This document shows, in pieces, positions 8,289-16,205 of a stretch of 64,000 nt of DNA. The stretch lies in assembly GCF_006007885.1 (NCBI RefSeq), contig NZ_VCRO01000001.1, forward strand, positions 62,001 through 126,000, written 5' to 3'. Source of the DNA: Alteribacter natronophilus. GTDB lineage: Bacteria; Bacillota; Bacilli; Bacillales; Salisediminibacteriaceae. The notes beneath the pieces were generated by a model. It did not search any database, had not been told where the DNA came from, and saw only the letters and a program-made list of their open reading frames with translations. The translations under genes and the position numbers were made by a program. Positions within the stretch are counted from its first letter, which is position 1. Every line of letters starts with the position of its first letter.

Positions 8289-9176
8289 TTATTTTTCAAA
8301 CAGATGAAACCGGAGTCCGTACGGATCTTTCACCAGCATGCTCGTATCGCTGTACGTTTTCTCGATTTCACAGCCGTTTTCAACGAGGCGCTGCTTCATT
8401 TTCCCCGTGTCTGCTGCGGCAAACTCGAAGTAGACGGCGTCGCCTTCTTTTTTTTCCATGTAAAAGGTGGTTGAGCCGCTCTGGAATACGATCTCCCCGG
8501 GTTTGTCCTGTATGAGCGTCATGCCGAGGACGTGCTCGTAAAAGCGGGCAGCATTTTCCGGCTCGCGGATCTGGACGGCTACGTTCCCCGTCATGTGCAG
8601 CTCGCCGTGTGTTTTTGCAGGGTCAAAATCGCTCCGTCCACCAGGCAGAAGGTCAAGAAGATGCCACACAGAGCAAAAGTCGTCTCCGGGGCCGAACATA
8701 GCCTGGTTTGTGTGAACAATGCGGCCGTCACCGGTTTTCTGAAACACGGATACGCCGGGATAGAACAGGTCGTCCACCTGAAAGCCCAGGTCGCTTCTGA
8801 GCGGTGTATCCCCGTCCGAAACCAGCGGAAACGTCCACCCGCGCTCGGCACGGAGACTGTCCAGTGTATCAGGCGGATCCGGTGTGGCAACGGCAAAGGC
8901 TGCCTTTTGACTTAGATGCGGATAAATTCCGTTAAAGCCGTCGGACCAGAGGCTGCAGTAGCTGCACCGCTTGCCCATGTGATGAATCAGGATCAGTTCG
9001 TTTTTATCCTCAAAGAGATCCTCAAGAGTGACCCGTTCATTCTGATGGGTGAGAAATGCAGCGTTTTCCACCTCTTTTTGCGGCTGGGTCCGTCGAAGCT
9101 GTGCCAGCTCGTTTTTCTTCTGCTGGATTTCACGCTCGAGGCGGGTAATCTGTTCGGTAAGTTCCTTCGTGTGCAT
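8289..9176 (-). CDS. DUF899-like thioredoxin-fold / VOC fusion protein
   Basis: A protein of 295 residues with three parts. A coiled coil (about 1-32) is followed by a thioredoxin-fold region like DUF899 proteins (about 38-190), with a Cys pair in RCSYCSLW (Cys71, Cys74) and a GDDFCSVWHLLDLLP block. A VOC module follows (about 195-295), from NVAVQIREPENAARFYEHVL to VKDPYGLRFHLFEK. The ATG at 9176 is favoured because the aaaggagg site abuts the ATG at 9182. The redox and chelate modules probably act on one small molecule, but that is inference. Confidence 0.8.
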   Translation of the reverse strand: MHTKELTEQITRLEREIQQKKNELAQLRRTQPQKEVENAAFLTHQNERVTLEDLFEDKNELILIHHMGKRCSYCSLWSDGFNGIYPHLSQKAAFAVATPDPPDTLDSLRAERGWTFPLVSDGDTPLRSDLGFQVDDLFYPGVSVFQKTGDGRIVHTNQAMFGPGDDFCSVWHLLDLLPGGRSDFDPAKTHGELHMTGNVAVQIREPENAARFYEHVLGMTLIQDKPGEIVFQSGSTTFYMEKKEGDAVYFEFAAADTGKMKQRLVENGCEIEKTYSDTSMLVKDPYGLRFHLFEK

Positions 9177-9318
9177 CGTCATCCTCCTTTTTATCTGAAT
9201 TTTCCATTATCTATATATAGAGTAGAAGAAGGGAGGGGAAAAAAGCAAGAATAATATGGTAATGTTTAATTGGAGTTTGCGGGTGAGTGGGGTTTTAAAC
9301 GCCGAAAGCTGCCGATAT

Positions 9319-9885
9319 AGGGTGATAAGAAGCAGGTAAATGGGTGTCAAATGTGAGGTGTCGAAAATATAGGATGATAAGACGCGGGTAAATGGGTGCA
9401 AAATGTAAGGTGCCAAAAATATAGGGTGATAAGACGCGGGTAAATGGGTGTCAAATGTGAGGTGCCTAAAATACAGGGTGATAAGACGGGTAAATGGGTG
9501 CCAAATGTGAGGTGCCATAAATATAGGGTGATAAGAAGCAGGTAAATGGGTGTCAAACGTGAGGTGCCATAAATATAGGGTGATAAGAAGCAGGTAAATG
9601 GGTGCCAAATGTGAGGTGCCTAAAATACAGGGTGATAAGACGCGGGTAAATGGGTGCCAAATGTGAGGTGCCTAAAATACAGGGTAATTAGAAGTGAGTA
9701 AATGGGTGTCAAACGTGGGATGCCGAAAATATAGGGTGATAAGAAGGAGTAAATGTGTGTCAAACGTGGGATGCCGAAAATATAGGATGATAAGGAGCAG
9801 GTAAATGGGTGTCAAATGTGAGGTGCCGAAAATATAGGATGATAAGAAGGGGTACAAGGGTGTCAAACATGAGTCCACAGTTTTA
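9319..9885 (-). repeat. Second 52-bp tandem array, about 11 copies
   Basis: Units start at 9319, 9371, 9423, 9475, 9525, 9577, 9629, 9681, 9733, 9784 and 9836; the step is 52 bp except for one of 50 and one of 51. The plus-strand unit runs agggtgataag, then caggtaaatgggtg, then caaatgtgaggtgcc and an A-rich end. Its sequence is unrelated to the array at 5447, yet period and copy number match. Minus-strand frames across it give artificial repeat proteins because three units equal 52 codons. It lies between two minus-strand genes. Confidence 0.95.
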
Positions 9886-10002
9886 ACTGCAGCGATTCTG
9901 TTTTTTGCCGTGGACGAGGTGCTCCGGTGCCCGCTTTTAAAACGGATGAAGGGCACGTGCTGCCTAAAGGGGAAAATGGTGCTGAATGGGGGTACATAAC
10001 TA

Positions 10003-10042
10003 AAAAAGAGCGGTCTGTTCTCGAACAGGGCCGCTCTTTTTC
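10003..10042. terminator. Bidirectional intrinsic terminator
   Basis: The hairpin agagcggtctgttc / gaacagggccgctct has an A run before it and a T run after it, so it works on either strand. The nearest gene ending toward it is the small minus-strand gene at 10153-10323. Confidence 0.75.
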
Positions 10043-10152
10043 TATAGGATCCAAAAAGGGGGAAACGGATCTGGCTTCATCATAACTCGAAGGACTCTGA
10101 AAGTGGGACAATTTACGAGTTCTTTACGGAAACGTAAAACTCTTAAACCGGC

Positions 10153-10323
10153 TTACAGAAAATAAAACCATAGGAGCCAGAGTCCGCCTATCAGTCCGAG
10201 CAGGCCATAGATTGCGGAGCGGCGCTGGCTCCTGGATTTATTTCGTCTTGCGCGTTTGTGTTCCATGTAGTGGCTTTCTCTTTTACCGTCGTCGTGATTT
10301 TTGTGCATCCCTGAGTGATCCAT
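10153..10323 (-). CDS. Small basic tail-anchored membrane protein
   Basis: A protein of 56 residues: a His/Lys/Arg-rich soluble part (MDHSGMHKNHDDGK...) and one C-terminal membrane segment (IYGLLGLIGGLWLLWFYF). The ATG at 10323 is chosen because gaggga lies 5-6 nt upstream; further in-frame starts lie at 10329 and 10341. It follows a second protein of the same build (10378-10602) 54 nt away on the same strand. Function unknown. Confidence 0.6.
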   Translation of the reverse strand: MDHSGMHKNHDDGKRESHYMEHKRARRNKSRSQRRSAIYGLLGLIGGLWLLWFYFL

Positions 10324-10377
10324 CGCCATCCCTCGTTTCAATATTATTACTTTATTCTACCATTATTGGAACCGGGT

Positions 10378-10602
10378 TTACGGATGAATCGCACCCTGGA
10401 CGAGAAACCACATCACAGCGAGGACAGCAGTCAGCCCGATGATGGACAGGTAGGCCGGCATACGGTGGGCGTAAGGGCTTTCGTAGGGAGCGCTGGTGCG
10501 TGCTTTCTGGATAGGAGAACGATGTCGGCGATTAGTTCGGCGGGCAGCGTGACGGTACGTTTGTCTTGTGATGGGAAGATGGCGGTGTGTCTGTGTATTC
10601 AT
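10378..10602 (-). CDS. Small basic tail-anchored membrane protein
   Basis: A protein of 74 residues. The first 50 are rich in Arg, His, Thr and Gln, followed by one membrane segment (YLSIIGLTAVLAVMWFLVQG) near the C-terminus. An aaaggagg site lies about 7 nt before the ATG at 10602. It is probably transcribed with 10153-10323, which shares the architecture without obvious sequence identity outside the membrane helix. Function unknown. Confidence 0.6.
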   Translation of the reverse strand: MNTQTHRHLPITRQTYRHAARRTNRRHRSPIQKARTSAPYESPYAHRMPAYLSIIGLTAVLAVMWFLVQGAIHP

Positions 10603-10781
10603 CTGGCGGCCTCCTTTATCGATGGTATTTGACACGCCTAATGTATGCAGGGATCACCGGTTTTAGAGCATGTATATGGAACTTTTTTCAAAGATAGGGA
10701 GATAGTCTGGGGGAATTTTACAGACGAGGCGGCAGAAGTCATGTACAATAAGTACTGGAAAGTTGGAGGGAGGACTGAAAA

Positions 10782-11006
10782 TTGAAGTATGTGTTATATG
10801 CACTTGCGGGTGCGGTGCTTTTTGTCGTGGTGTATGTGGTTTATAGTATTTTTAACTATTACTTATCCAGCTATCTTGATTATTTTATTTACCCTGTATA
10901 CTTTTTTGCGGGTCTGATCGAATGGATGACCTGGTTTGTGCTGCCATGGATTGGGCTGTACTGGTTCATCCGGTTTGTTAAAAATCAGCAGGTCAATAAA
11001 GCCTGA
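10782..11006 (+). CDS. Small two-helix membrane protein
   Basis: A protein of 74 residues, Tyr/Phe/Trp-rich, with membrane segments near residues 2-24 and 40-66 and a basic tail. The start is TTG at 10782 after a ggagggagg site. No family is recognised. Confidence 0.6.
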   Translation: MKYVLYALAGAVLFVVVYVVYSIFNYYLSSYLDYFIYPVYFFAGLIEWMTWFVLPWIGLYWFIRFVKNQQVNKA

Positions 11007-11148
11007 GAGAGCAGATGAATACATATTTAAGTGGTGAGTTTACTGATCGGGGAGGGCAATGATCAAGGCTTACTTACACCACCAGGTTAATATTAACCAG
11101 AAAAGCCATTCACGGGCATGTAAAATAACGAGTATTAGGAGTGGAATT

Positions 11149-11673
11149 TTGAGTACGCTGTTCGAAAATAAGGAATTGGAATTTGGCGGAGAGCTGACGA
11201 AGAAAGAATTCAAACAGTACAACTTATACGTGACTAAAAAAGAAAGGTACAGATTGTTTTTTACAGCGATTCTGATCGGGTTTGTCTGCTACCAGCTGAT
11301 CGTGCCTGATATCCAGCTGATTACTTCGGTAATGATTGCGCTGGCGCTTGCTTTTCTGATGATCCCGATTACACGCATGCTCAGTAATTATAAAGCAGAA
11401 AAAGAGTTCAACAGTGACCAGTTAATACAGAACCATATTTCCTATTCGGCAGATCACGAAGGAATTAAACAAAGGATAAAAAAATCGCATTCCCACTATG
11501 AATGGGCTGACATTTTAACCGCATTCGAGCACAGCGATATGTTCCGGCTGCAGCTGTCGGAACGGAAAGCGATCGTCCTCCCGAAAAGATACTTTGAAAA
11601 CGAAAAAGAAGTGGAAGCGTTTAAGGAACTCGTAAAGGAGCAGCTGCCGTCAGATAAAATAAAGTTCATGTGA
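11149..11673 (+). CDS. YcxB-like membrane-anchored protein
   Basis: A protein of 174 residues from TTG at 11149 (taggag site 7 nt upstream). Two adjacent membrane helices lie near residues 38-80. The C-terminal domain has the YcxB-like arrangement: a strand pair ending in YEWADI, then LSERKAIVLPKRYF and a final helix. YcxB-like domains are membrane-tethered sensor or scaffold modules of unknown function. An in-frame ATG at 11059 would add 30 residues but lacks as good a site. Confidence 0.7.
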   Translation: MSTLFENKELEFGGELTKKEFKQYNLYVTKKERYRLFFTAILIGFVCYQLIVPDIQLITSVMIALALAFLMIPITRMLSNYKAEKEFNSDQLIQNHISYSADHEGIKQRIKKSHSHYEWADILTAFEHSDMFRLQLSERKAIVLPKRYFENEKEVEAFKELVKEQLPSDKIKFM

Positions 11674-11712
11674 TGATAGATCCTGAATAATTGGAAAGGG
11701 GAGGCTGGAAAA

Positions 11713-12501
11713 ATGATATACAGAAGAAAAACGTATAAGATCAAGCCTGAAAAGCTGACCGATTTTAATGATTTTTTTCACACTTATCTCTATCCAAATC
11801 AGATTAAACACGGTGCAAAATTGACAGGCCGCTGGGTAAATGAGGGGAAAGACGAGATTTCAGCTATATGGGAGTACAGAAGTACTGAACACTATGAAAG
11901 CATTGAAAAGCAGATCAGGAACAGTGATCTGCACAAAAAAGCAGAAGAAAAAAGAGAAGAATCCGGTGAACTTTACATAGAAGCTAAACAGGATTTCCTG
12001 TCTTCAACGGCTCCTTATCACTCTGCATACCTTTCCCCTAAACATACAATGTCAGTAAGTGGATACATAACAAATCAGGAGGGCGAAGTACTGCTCGTCA
12101 GGAACTTCCACCGTTCTGATACGATGGAAATGCCGGGTGGTCAGGTTGAGGAAGATGAGACACTGGAAGAAGCTGTTCACCGTGAGATTTTTGAAGAAAC
12201 AGGAGTAAAGGTCCGTTTACTTGGTATAACCGGTATTTATCAAAACGTAACCCGCGGCGTAACCTGCGTTGTTTTCAGAGGGGAGTACGAGTCCGGTAAA
12301 CCGGAAACCGCCGAAAATGAAACATCGGAAGTTTGTTTTACTAAGCTCAATGAAAAAAATATCAGTGAATACATTACCAGAGAGCAGTTCAGAAGCAGAA
12401 CTCTCGATGCGATGGAAGCAAACTACCTGCCCTACGAAGCATTTAAAGTAAGACCATACGAATTACTCAGCAGATTTGAAGTAAAAAGAGAGGATCGTTA
12501 A
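11713..12501 (+). CDS. NIPSNAP-like domain fused to Nudix hydrolase
   Basis: A protein of 262 residues. The first 95 (MIYRRKTYKIKPEKLTDF through WEYRSTEHYESIEKQIR) look like a ferredoxin-like NIPSNAP/dimeric-barrel domain. Residues about 108-230 are a Nudix domain with a complete box, GGQVEEDETLEEAV then REIFEETGV, where the Glu residues bind the Mg ions that drive hydrolysis of nucleoside-diphosphate-linked substrates. The ATG at 11713 follows aaggggaggctgg. The substrate is not predictable. Confidence 0.85.
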   Translation: MIYRRKTYKIKPEKLTDFNDFFHTYLYPNQIKHGAKLTGRWVNEGKDEISAIWEYRSTEHYESIEKQIRNSDLHKKAEEKREESGELYIEAKQDFLSSTAPYHSAYLSPKHTMSVSGYITNQEGEVLLVRNFHRSDTMEMPGGQVEEDETLEEAVHREIFEETGVKVRLLGITGIYQNVTRGVTCVVFRGEYESGKPETAENETSEVCFTKLNEKNISEYITREQFRSRTLDAMEANYLPYEAFKVRPYELLSRFEVKREDR

Positions 12502-12584
12502 CCTGTATTTTACAAACGGGCAGCCGTTCTTCATTCCCGCAGTCAGGAAGCTGAGTCATATTCACGATAAAAAAGGAGATAGAT

Positions 12585-12893
12585 ATGGAAAGTTTATTCG
12601 CAACTATTCTGCCACTCATCACCCAGGCGTTATCTATTTTACTCATCGTACTACTAATAGCAGGAAGCTATGTATGCTGGAAGAAATCATTTAAGGAAGG
12701 TGCACTCTTTTTCATCGTCGTCCTTATACATGAAGCTTTCATGTATGTCAGCAGCCATTATTTATTTTATTATGTATTGCCTTCTCTGGTAAGTTTTATA
12801 TCCTCATCGCTAATGCTGCTTGCGTTTGTGGTTTTACTGGTCGGCATTGTTCGCTTATATAACAGTAATTCAAGAACTGCCATCGAAAGTTGA
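12585..12893 (+). CDS. Three-helix membrane protein, unknown function
   Basis: A protein of 102 residues with hydrophobic segments near 8-30, 36-58 and 62-88. An aaaaaggaga site precedes the ATG. It is followed by a terminator at 12919-12953 and separated from the preceding Nudix gene by 83 nt. No family is recognised. Confidence 0.65.
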   Translation: MESLFATILPLITQALSILLIVLLIAGSYVCWKKSFKEGALFFIVVLIHEAFMYVSSHYLFYYVLPSLVSFISSSLMLLAFVVLLVGIVRLYNSNSRTAIES

Positions 12894-12918
12894 TTAACGC
12901 TGGTTCAAAACCCTGCTG

Positions 12919-12953
12919 AAGGCACGAAGAAGAATATTCTCCGTGCCTTTTTT
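12919..12953 (+). terminator. Intrinsic terminator
   Basis: aaggcacg pairs with cgtgcctt across a 14-nt loop and a run of six T follows. It ends the membrane-protein gene at 12585-12893. Confidence 0.75.
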
Positions 12954-13005
12954 ATGGGGTGAATTAGGTGTTACGCTCATCTTAGGCTATTTCACCTTTT
13001 ATAAA

Positions 13006-13173
13006 TCACCCCTCGAACCTTCTTTTCTCAACAAACAGAAGAATGAGTGTGGCCAGTGGGCCGAGGAAAAGAGAAAGTATAAACCAGTTTAACCCGGTTC
13101 GATTTTTCCCCTGTGCAAGTGCAGCATTGATCAGCGCAAGCGTACCCCAGCCAACGAAAAATTGGTTTTCCAT
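13006..13173 (-). CDS. Small two-helix membrane protein
   Basis: A protein of 55 residues (MENQFFVGWGTLALINAAL...) with one membrane segment near 7-20 and a second (WFILSLFLGPLATLILLFV) ending in a basic KRRFEG tail. The ATG at 13173 is 6 nt from a gggaggg site; the ATG at 13176 is 3 nt away. The GLNWFILSLFLGPLATLIL pattern recurs in small Bacillaceae membrane proteins of unknown function. Confidence 0.6.
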   Translation of the reverse strand: MENQFFVGWGTLALINAALAQGKNRTGLNWFILSLFLGPLATLILLFVEKRRFEG

Positions 13174-13508
13174 CATATGCCCTCCCCCGTAATACATTAA
13201 ATCCTCTTTAGAAGATATGAATGACCAACCTTCACTTTAACATAAATATCCATATCTCTTCTGATATCTAAAAAAACCATGTGATTTCTAAAGGAAAAAC
13301 CATGAACTAGGAGTGTGCTTTAAAAGTCAAACAGGTGAAAAACAAAATAGGATGTGCCCTGATGGCGGTGGTGGACATGAGGAAGCAGGCCGCCCGCCAG
13401 CCTCATAAACCTTTTTAAGACTACAAAAAGGTACCAACGATCAAAAATCGATAATTGGTACCGTTTTTAACATAATTAAGAGACTGTTTTGTCCAGCCTT
13501 TTGTTATA
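13174..13508. other. Intergenic region with a shared terminator
   Basis: This 335-bp gap holds the terminator at 13430-13468 and a weaker hairpin at about 13377-13406 (atgagg/cctcat flanking a GC-rich loop). I see no gene or clear promoter in the rest. Confidence 0.4.
13430..13468. terminator. Bidirectional intrinsic terminator
   Basis: ggtaccaa pairs with ttggtacc, with an inner cgat/atcg pair, and T runs follow on both strands. It lies just past the stop of the minus-strand secreted-protein gene. Confidence 0.75.
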
Positions 13509-14159
13509 TTACTTTTTAAATTTCTCCGGAAACTGCTTCACAACTCCTTCAGTGATGGCGTCTGACATAAGAATGATATGTGTGACTCCTTCATCAATCG
13601 AAACGATTCTTGCTTCCCAGTCTTTATCCAGGCTTGCTGTTAAGTCATCTGCAACCATGTCCAGATGGATATACAGCAGTTTTTTCAGGTCTTCATTTTC
13701 CAGAAAAGGGTTGGCATCACTGAGAAAGGCCGCTATATCATCAGCATTTCTGAACCATTCTTTGTTCTGCTGATTCACCTTCTCTTCATTTCCCTCTTTA
13801 GCTGCATCTACAATCTCACCGGCAATAACAATATGTTCCTTTAACAGTTCCGTAAGTTTGTTTCCTGCATCTTCCCCGTATACTGGCTTTATGGCATTCC
13901 CGATATCTTCCTGGTTTCTCAAAAGCCTCGCCAGCACATCCTTTTGATCCTCTGCTCCTGCAGTTGTGGCACTTGTAATATAATTACTTGTCCACAGTAC
14001 ATGATCAATCCAAAGTCTCCTGAATTCATTTTGAAACTGTACTTCTGATTGGCTGATACACTGATCATTATCCTGTATAGGGGCGGCACTGACTGATACA
14101 GCTTGTATATTTACAAGTAGAAATAACAGACATAACCCCATAAACAATGATTTCTTCAT
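13509..14159 (-). CDS. Secreted helical protein, conserved but uncharacterised
   Basis: A protein of 216 residues. A signal peptide covers about residues 1-26 (hydrophobic core then SVSAAP). The mature part is acidic and all-helical, with a recognisable block FRRLWIDHVLWTSNYI, then LARLLRNQEDIGNAIKPVYG and ADDIAAFLSDANP. I recall homologous secreted proteins in other Bacillus species, but no function is established. An aaggagcag site precedes the ATG. It is monocistronic, ended by the terminator at 13430. Confidence 0.7.
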   Translation of the reverse strand: MKKSLFMGLCLLFLLVNIQAVSVSAAPIQDNDQCISQSEVQFQNEFRRLWIDHVLWTSNYITSATTAGAEDQKDVLARLLRNQEDIGNAIKPVYGEDAGNKLTELLKEHIVIAGEIVDAAKEGNEEKVNQQNKEWFRNADDIAAFLSDANPFLENEDLKKLLYIHLDMVADDLTASLDKDWEARIVSIDEGVTHIILMSDAITEGVVKQFPEKFKK

Positions 14160-14480
14160 TCAATCTGCTCCTTCATAATATATTTAATCGTCCTTATTAT
14201 GGATGAAATGGGTTTATTTATTCGATTATAAGGCCCGCCAAACATAGAAAGCGCCGAACTGAAAGCTGTATCTGCAAGGGTTCCAACTAAGATAGTAGAA
14301 TCAACTGCGGATCAGCCAGACAATGGATTTACATGCAGTATTTATGTCTGCAGCCATGCAAAAGTTTACAGGTATTGCATAGGAATAAGAAAGTACATTA
14401 TTATTTATCAATCAGGTTCGTGACGCTCCAGGTAACCAGCTCTGCCGGGACATTTCTGCAGCGTCTGAAGGAAGGGCACT
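14160..14480. other. Intergenic region, nothing recognised
   Basis: This 321-bp stretch is A+T-rich and contains several stop codons in all frames. It carries no repeat, terminator or promoter that I can support, and it leads into a short decayed reading frame at 14481. Confidence 0.35.
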
Positions 14481-14618
14481 TTGACGCAGTCTATTCACGG
14501 TATTCCTGAGATACCTGCAGAACTTGAAGCTGAAATTCGTAGAGTAGAGATTGAGCTTCCAGTTGGAGAGCGTGTAACTGAAGAAAGTTATGGAGAAGCT
14601 GATAGCGGAGCCGTTTAA
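14481..14618 (+). pseudogene. Gene remnant or 45-codon small protein
   Basis: A frame open from 14469 to the TAA at 14616-14618 encodes a Glu-rich, coding-like end: GIPEIPAELEAEIRRVEIEL, then PVGERVTEESYGEAD. The only upstream start is TTG at 14481, which has no ribosome site, and a stop lies at 14466. This fits the 3' end of a lost gene better than an intact one. It ends 20 nt before the metalloprotease-like gene, and both could be what is left of an inserted element. No donor family is recognised. Confidence 0.4.
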
Positions 14619-14638
14619 ATAACAAAGGGGAAGGAAAA

Positions 14639-15058
14639 GTGGAATCCGAAAGGAAAAGGCAGATGAAAAGAAAAACATTTAACGAACAGGAGCTCAGAAA
14701 AGAAGCAGGTAAACTATGCCGTATTCACTGGGGAGTTGAATACACAGATGGTATAGAACTGATTCAGGAGCCCTGGGAAGTACGAAATGCAAGGTTTATC
14801 GTTGATCACGATAAGGATGAACGCTATATACAGATGAGCCTGCCCAGAAACGAAGAACGTTCGAGGGAAAGCGTGATCCAATCACTCCTGCACGAGCTGG
14901 TACACTGGCGTCTTCTAAGTCTCGGGCTTCCCTGCCGCGATACAGATGATGCGTTTATTGCAGAAGCAATCAGAGTAGGGGCCAGCATCAGCCTGGCTGC
15001 TGAGGCCCAGGAAGCTTACCGGAAGTACCTCACCCGCACCAGTGACAAAATATCCTGA
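14639..15058 (+). CDS. Small SprT-like/zinc-metalloprotease-like protein
   Basis: A protein of 139 residues with an HExxH zinc motif (LLHELVHW, about residues 84-91). An acidic third-ligand candidate lies in FIAEAIRVG about 25 residues later, an arrangement like SprT-type or phage-borne metallopeptidases. The GTG at 14639 follows aaaggggaagg; ATG at 14663 is an alternative start. It sits next to a decayed frame, suggesting mobile-element origin. No membrane or secretion signal is seen, so it is probably cytoplasmic. Confidence 0.6.
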   Translation: MESERKRQMKRKTFNEQELRKEAGKLCRIHWGVEYTDGIELIQEPWEVRNARFIVDHDKDERYIQMSLPRNEERSRESVIQSLLHELVHWRLLSLGLPCRDTDDAFIAEAIRVGASISLAAEAQEAYRKYLTRTSDKIS

Positions 15059-15121
15059 GGTGTTCTTTCAGAAGGGACTGTAGGTAACGGAGTCACTTAA
15101 ATAACACTGCTATTCACATTA

Positions 15122-15162
15122 AACAAGGACATGGAGACCATTCTCCATGTCCTTGTTATTTA
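15122..15162. terminator. Strong bidirectional terminator
   Basis: A perfect 16-bp stem (AACAAGGACATGGAGA and its complement) with a 4-nt loop. It separates the metalloprotease-like gene from the convergent siderophore-transport operon. Confidence 0.85.
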
Positions 15163-15191
15163 ACTATCGTTTCAGACAGCAACACATCTGT

Positions 15192-16205
15192 TTACTTTTT
15201 TACGAGCAGATAAACAAAGTACGGTGCGCCGATCAGGGCCACCACAATCCCTGCCGGAATCCCGTCCGGTTCTGTGAGGTTTCTCCCGAGGGTGTCGGCT
15301 GCAAGGAGGAGCATACCGCCGATCAGGAGGGCGACGGGAATCATCCGCTGGTGAGCCGATCCCGTGAGTGCCCGGGCGATGTGCGGCGCCATGAGTCCGA
15401 CAAAGGGGATGCCCCCGGTAACCGACACAGCCGATGCGGCAAGAGCCACGGCTGCAAGGATGAGCAGAATCTGCTCTTTTCGCACAGCCACTCCGACGCC
15501 GGTGGAGACCGGTTCTCCGAGTGCGAGCAGGTTCAGTCGGGAGGCTTTGGCCAAAACAAACGGAATGAGCACGAGAAGCCAGGGGAGCAGGGCCCAGACG
15601 AACGGCCAGTCGGTCCCCCACACGCTGCCGGCAAGCCAGGACGCGATAAAGTCCACTTTCTGACGGTCGGCAGACGAAATAAGGACAATCATCAGTCCCG
15701 AGAGGGCGAGGGAAAATCCGACGCCGGTGAGGATAAAGCGGTTCGGGTTCAGCGCCCCGGTCCCTTTTTCCGAAGCAAACAGGAAGATAAGTGCTGCTGT
15801 GACTAAAGCACCTGCAAAAGCCGCTGCCGGCAGGGCGTAGACGAAACTGCCGGGCTGGATCGGAAAAAACAGAAAGAAGACCGCAACGACGGCCCCGGCA
15901 CCGGAGTTGATCCCGATAATGCCCGGATCCGCCAGATCATTGCGGGTGATCCCCTGCAGGATGGCACCGGAGAGAGCAAGCGCCATCCCTGCAAGCAGCA
16001 CGACAATCATCCGCGGAAGACGGATGGAAAACAGCACGAACGATTCCTGAAAGGTTCCCTGACCGAAAAGCACCGGCACCACACGGGAGAAAGACAGGGC
16101 CGAGTATCCGGCGCTCAGACGGATTGCCATCATAAGAACGGTCAGGGCAACGAGAACAATGAGGACGATGCGGTGTTTTTTTGCCTGTCCCGGATGTGTA
16201 ATCAA
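15192..16205 (-). CDS. Siderophore ABC transporter permease (FecCD family)
   Basis: A protein of 337 residues with 9-10 membrane helices and the FecCD signature blocks: FSIRLPRMIVVLLAGMALAL near residues 60-80, then LADPGIIGINSGAGAVVA, and GGIPFVGLMAPHIARAL near 270, which contacts the ATPase. It pairs with the upstream permease; their frames overlap by 4 nt (ATGA-type). It is the last gene of a four-gene operon (ATPase, binding protein, permease, permease) and ends at the 15122 terminator. Similar to FhuG-type subunits. Confidence 0.92.
   Translation of the reverse strand: MITHPGQAKKHRIVLIVLVALTVLMMAIRLSAGYSALSFSRVVPVLFGQGTFQESFVLFSIRLPRMIVVLLAGMALALSGAILQGITRNDLADPGIIGINSGAGAVVAVFFLFFPIQPGSFVYALPAAAFAGALVTAALIFLFASEKGTGALNPNRFILTGVGFSLALSGLMIVLISSADRQKVDFIASWLAGSVWGTDWPFVWALLPWLLVLIPFVLAKASRLNLLALGEPVSTGVGVAVRKEQILLILAAVALAASAVSVTGGIPFVGLMAPHIARALTGSAHQRMIPVALLIGGMLLLAADTLGRNLTEPDGIPAGIVVALIGAPYFVYLLVKK

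Noticed and set aside
9207-9956. Minus-strand repeat proteins with HPF, LITLYF and HLTFDTHLP-like motifs
   Set aside because: They are translations of the 52-bp array; three units equal 52 codons, which creates a false periodic protein. No ribosome site and frequent frame breaks.
9863-10111. 82-codon minus-strand frame between array and terminator
   Set aside because: Crosses the bidirectional terminator at 10003 and the array end; no ribosome site.
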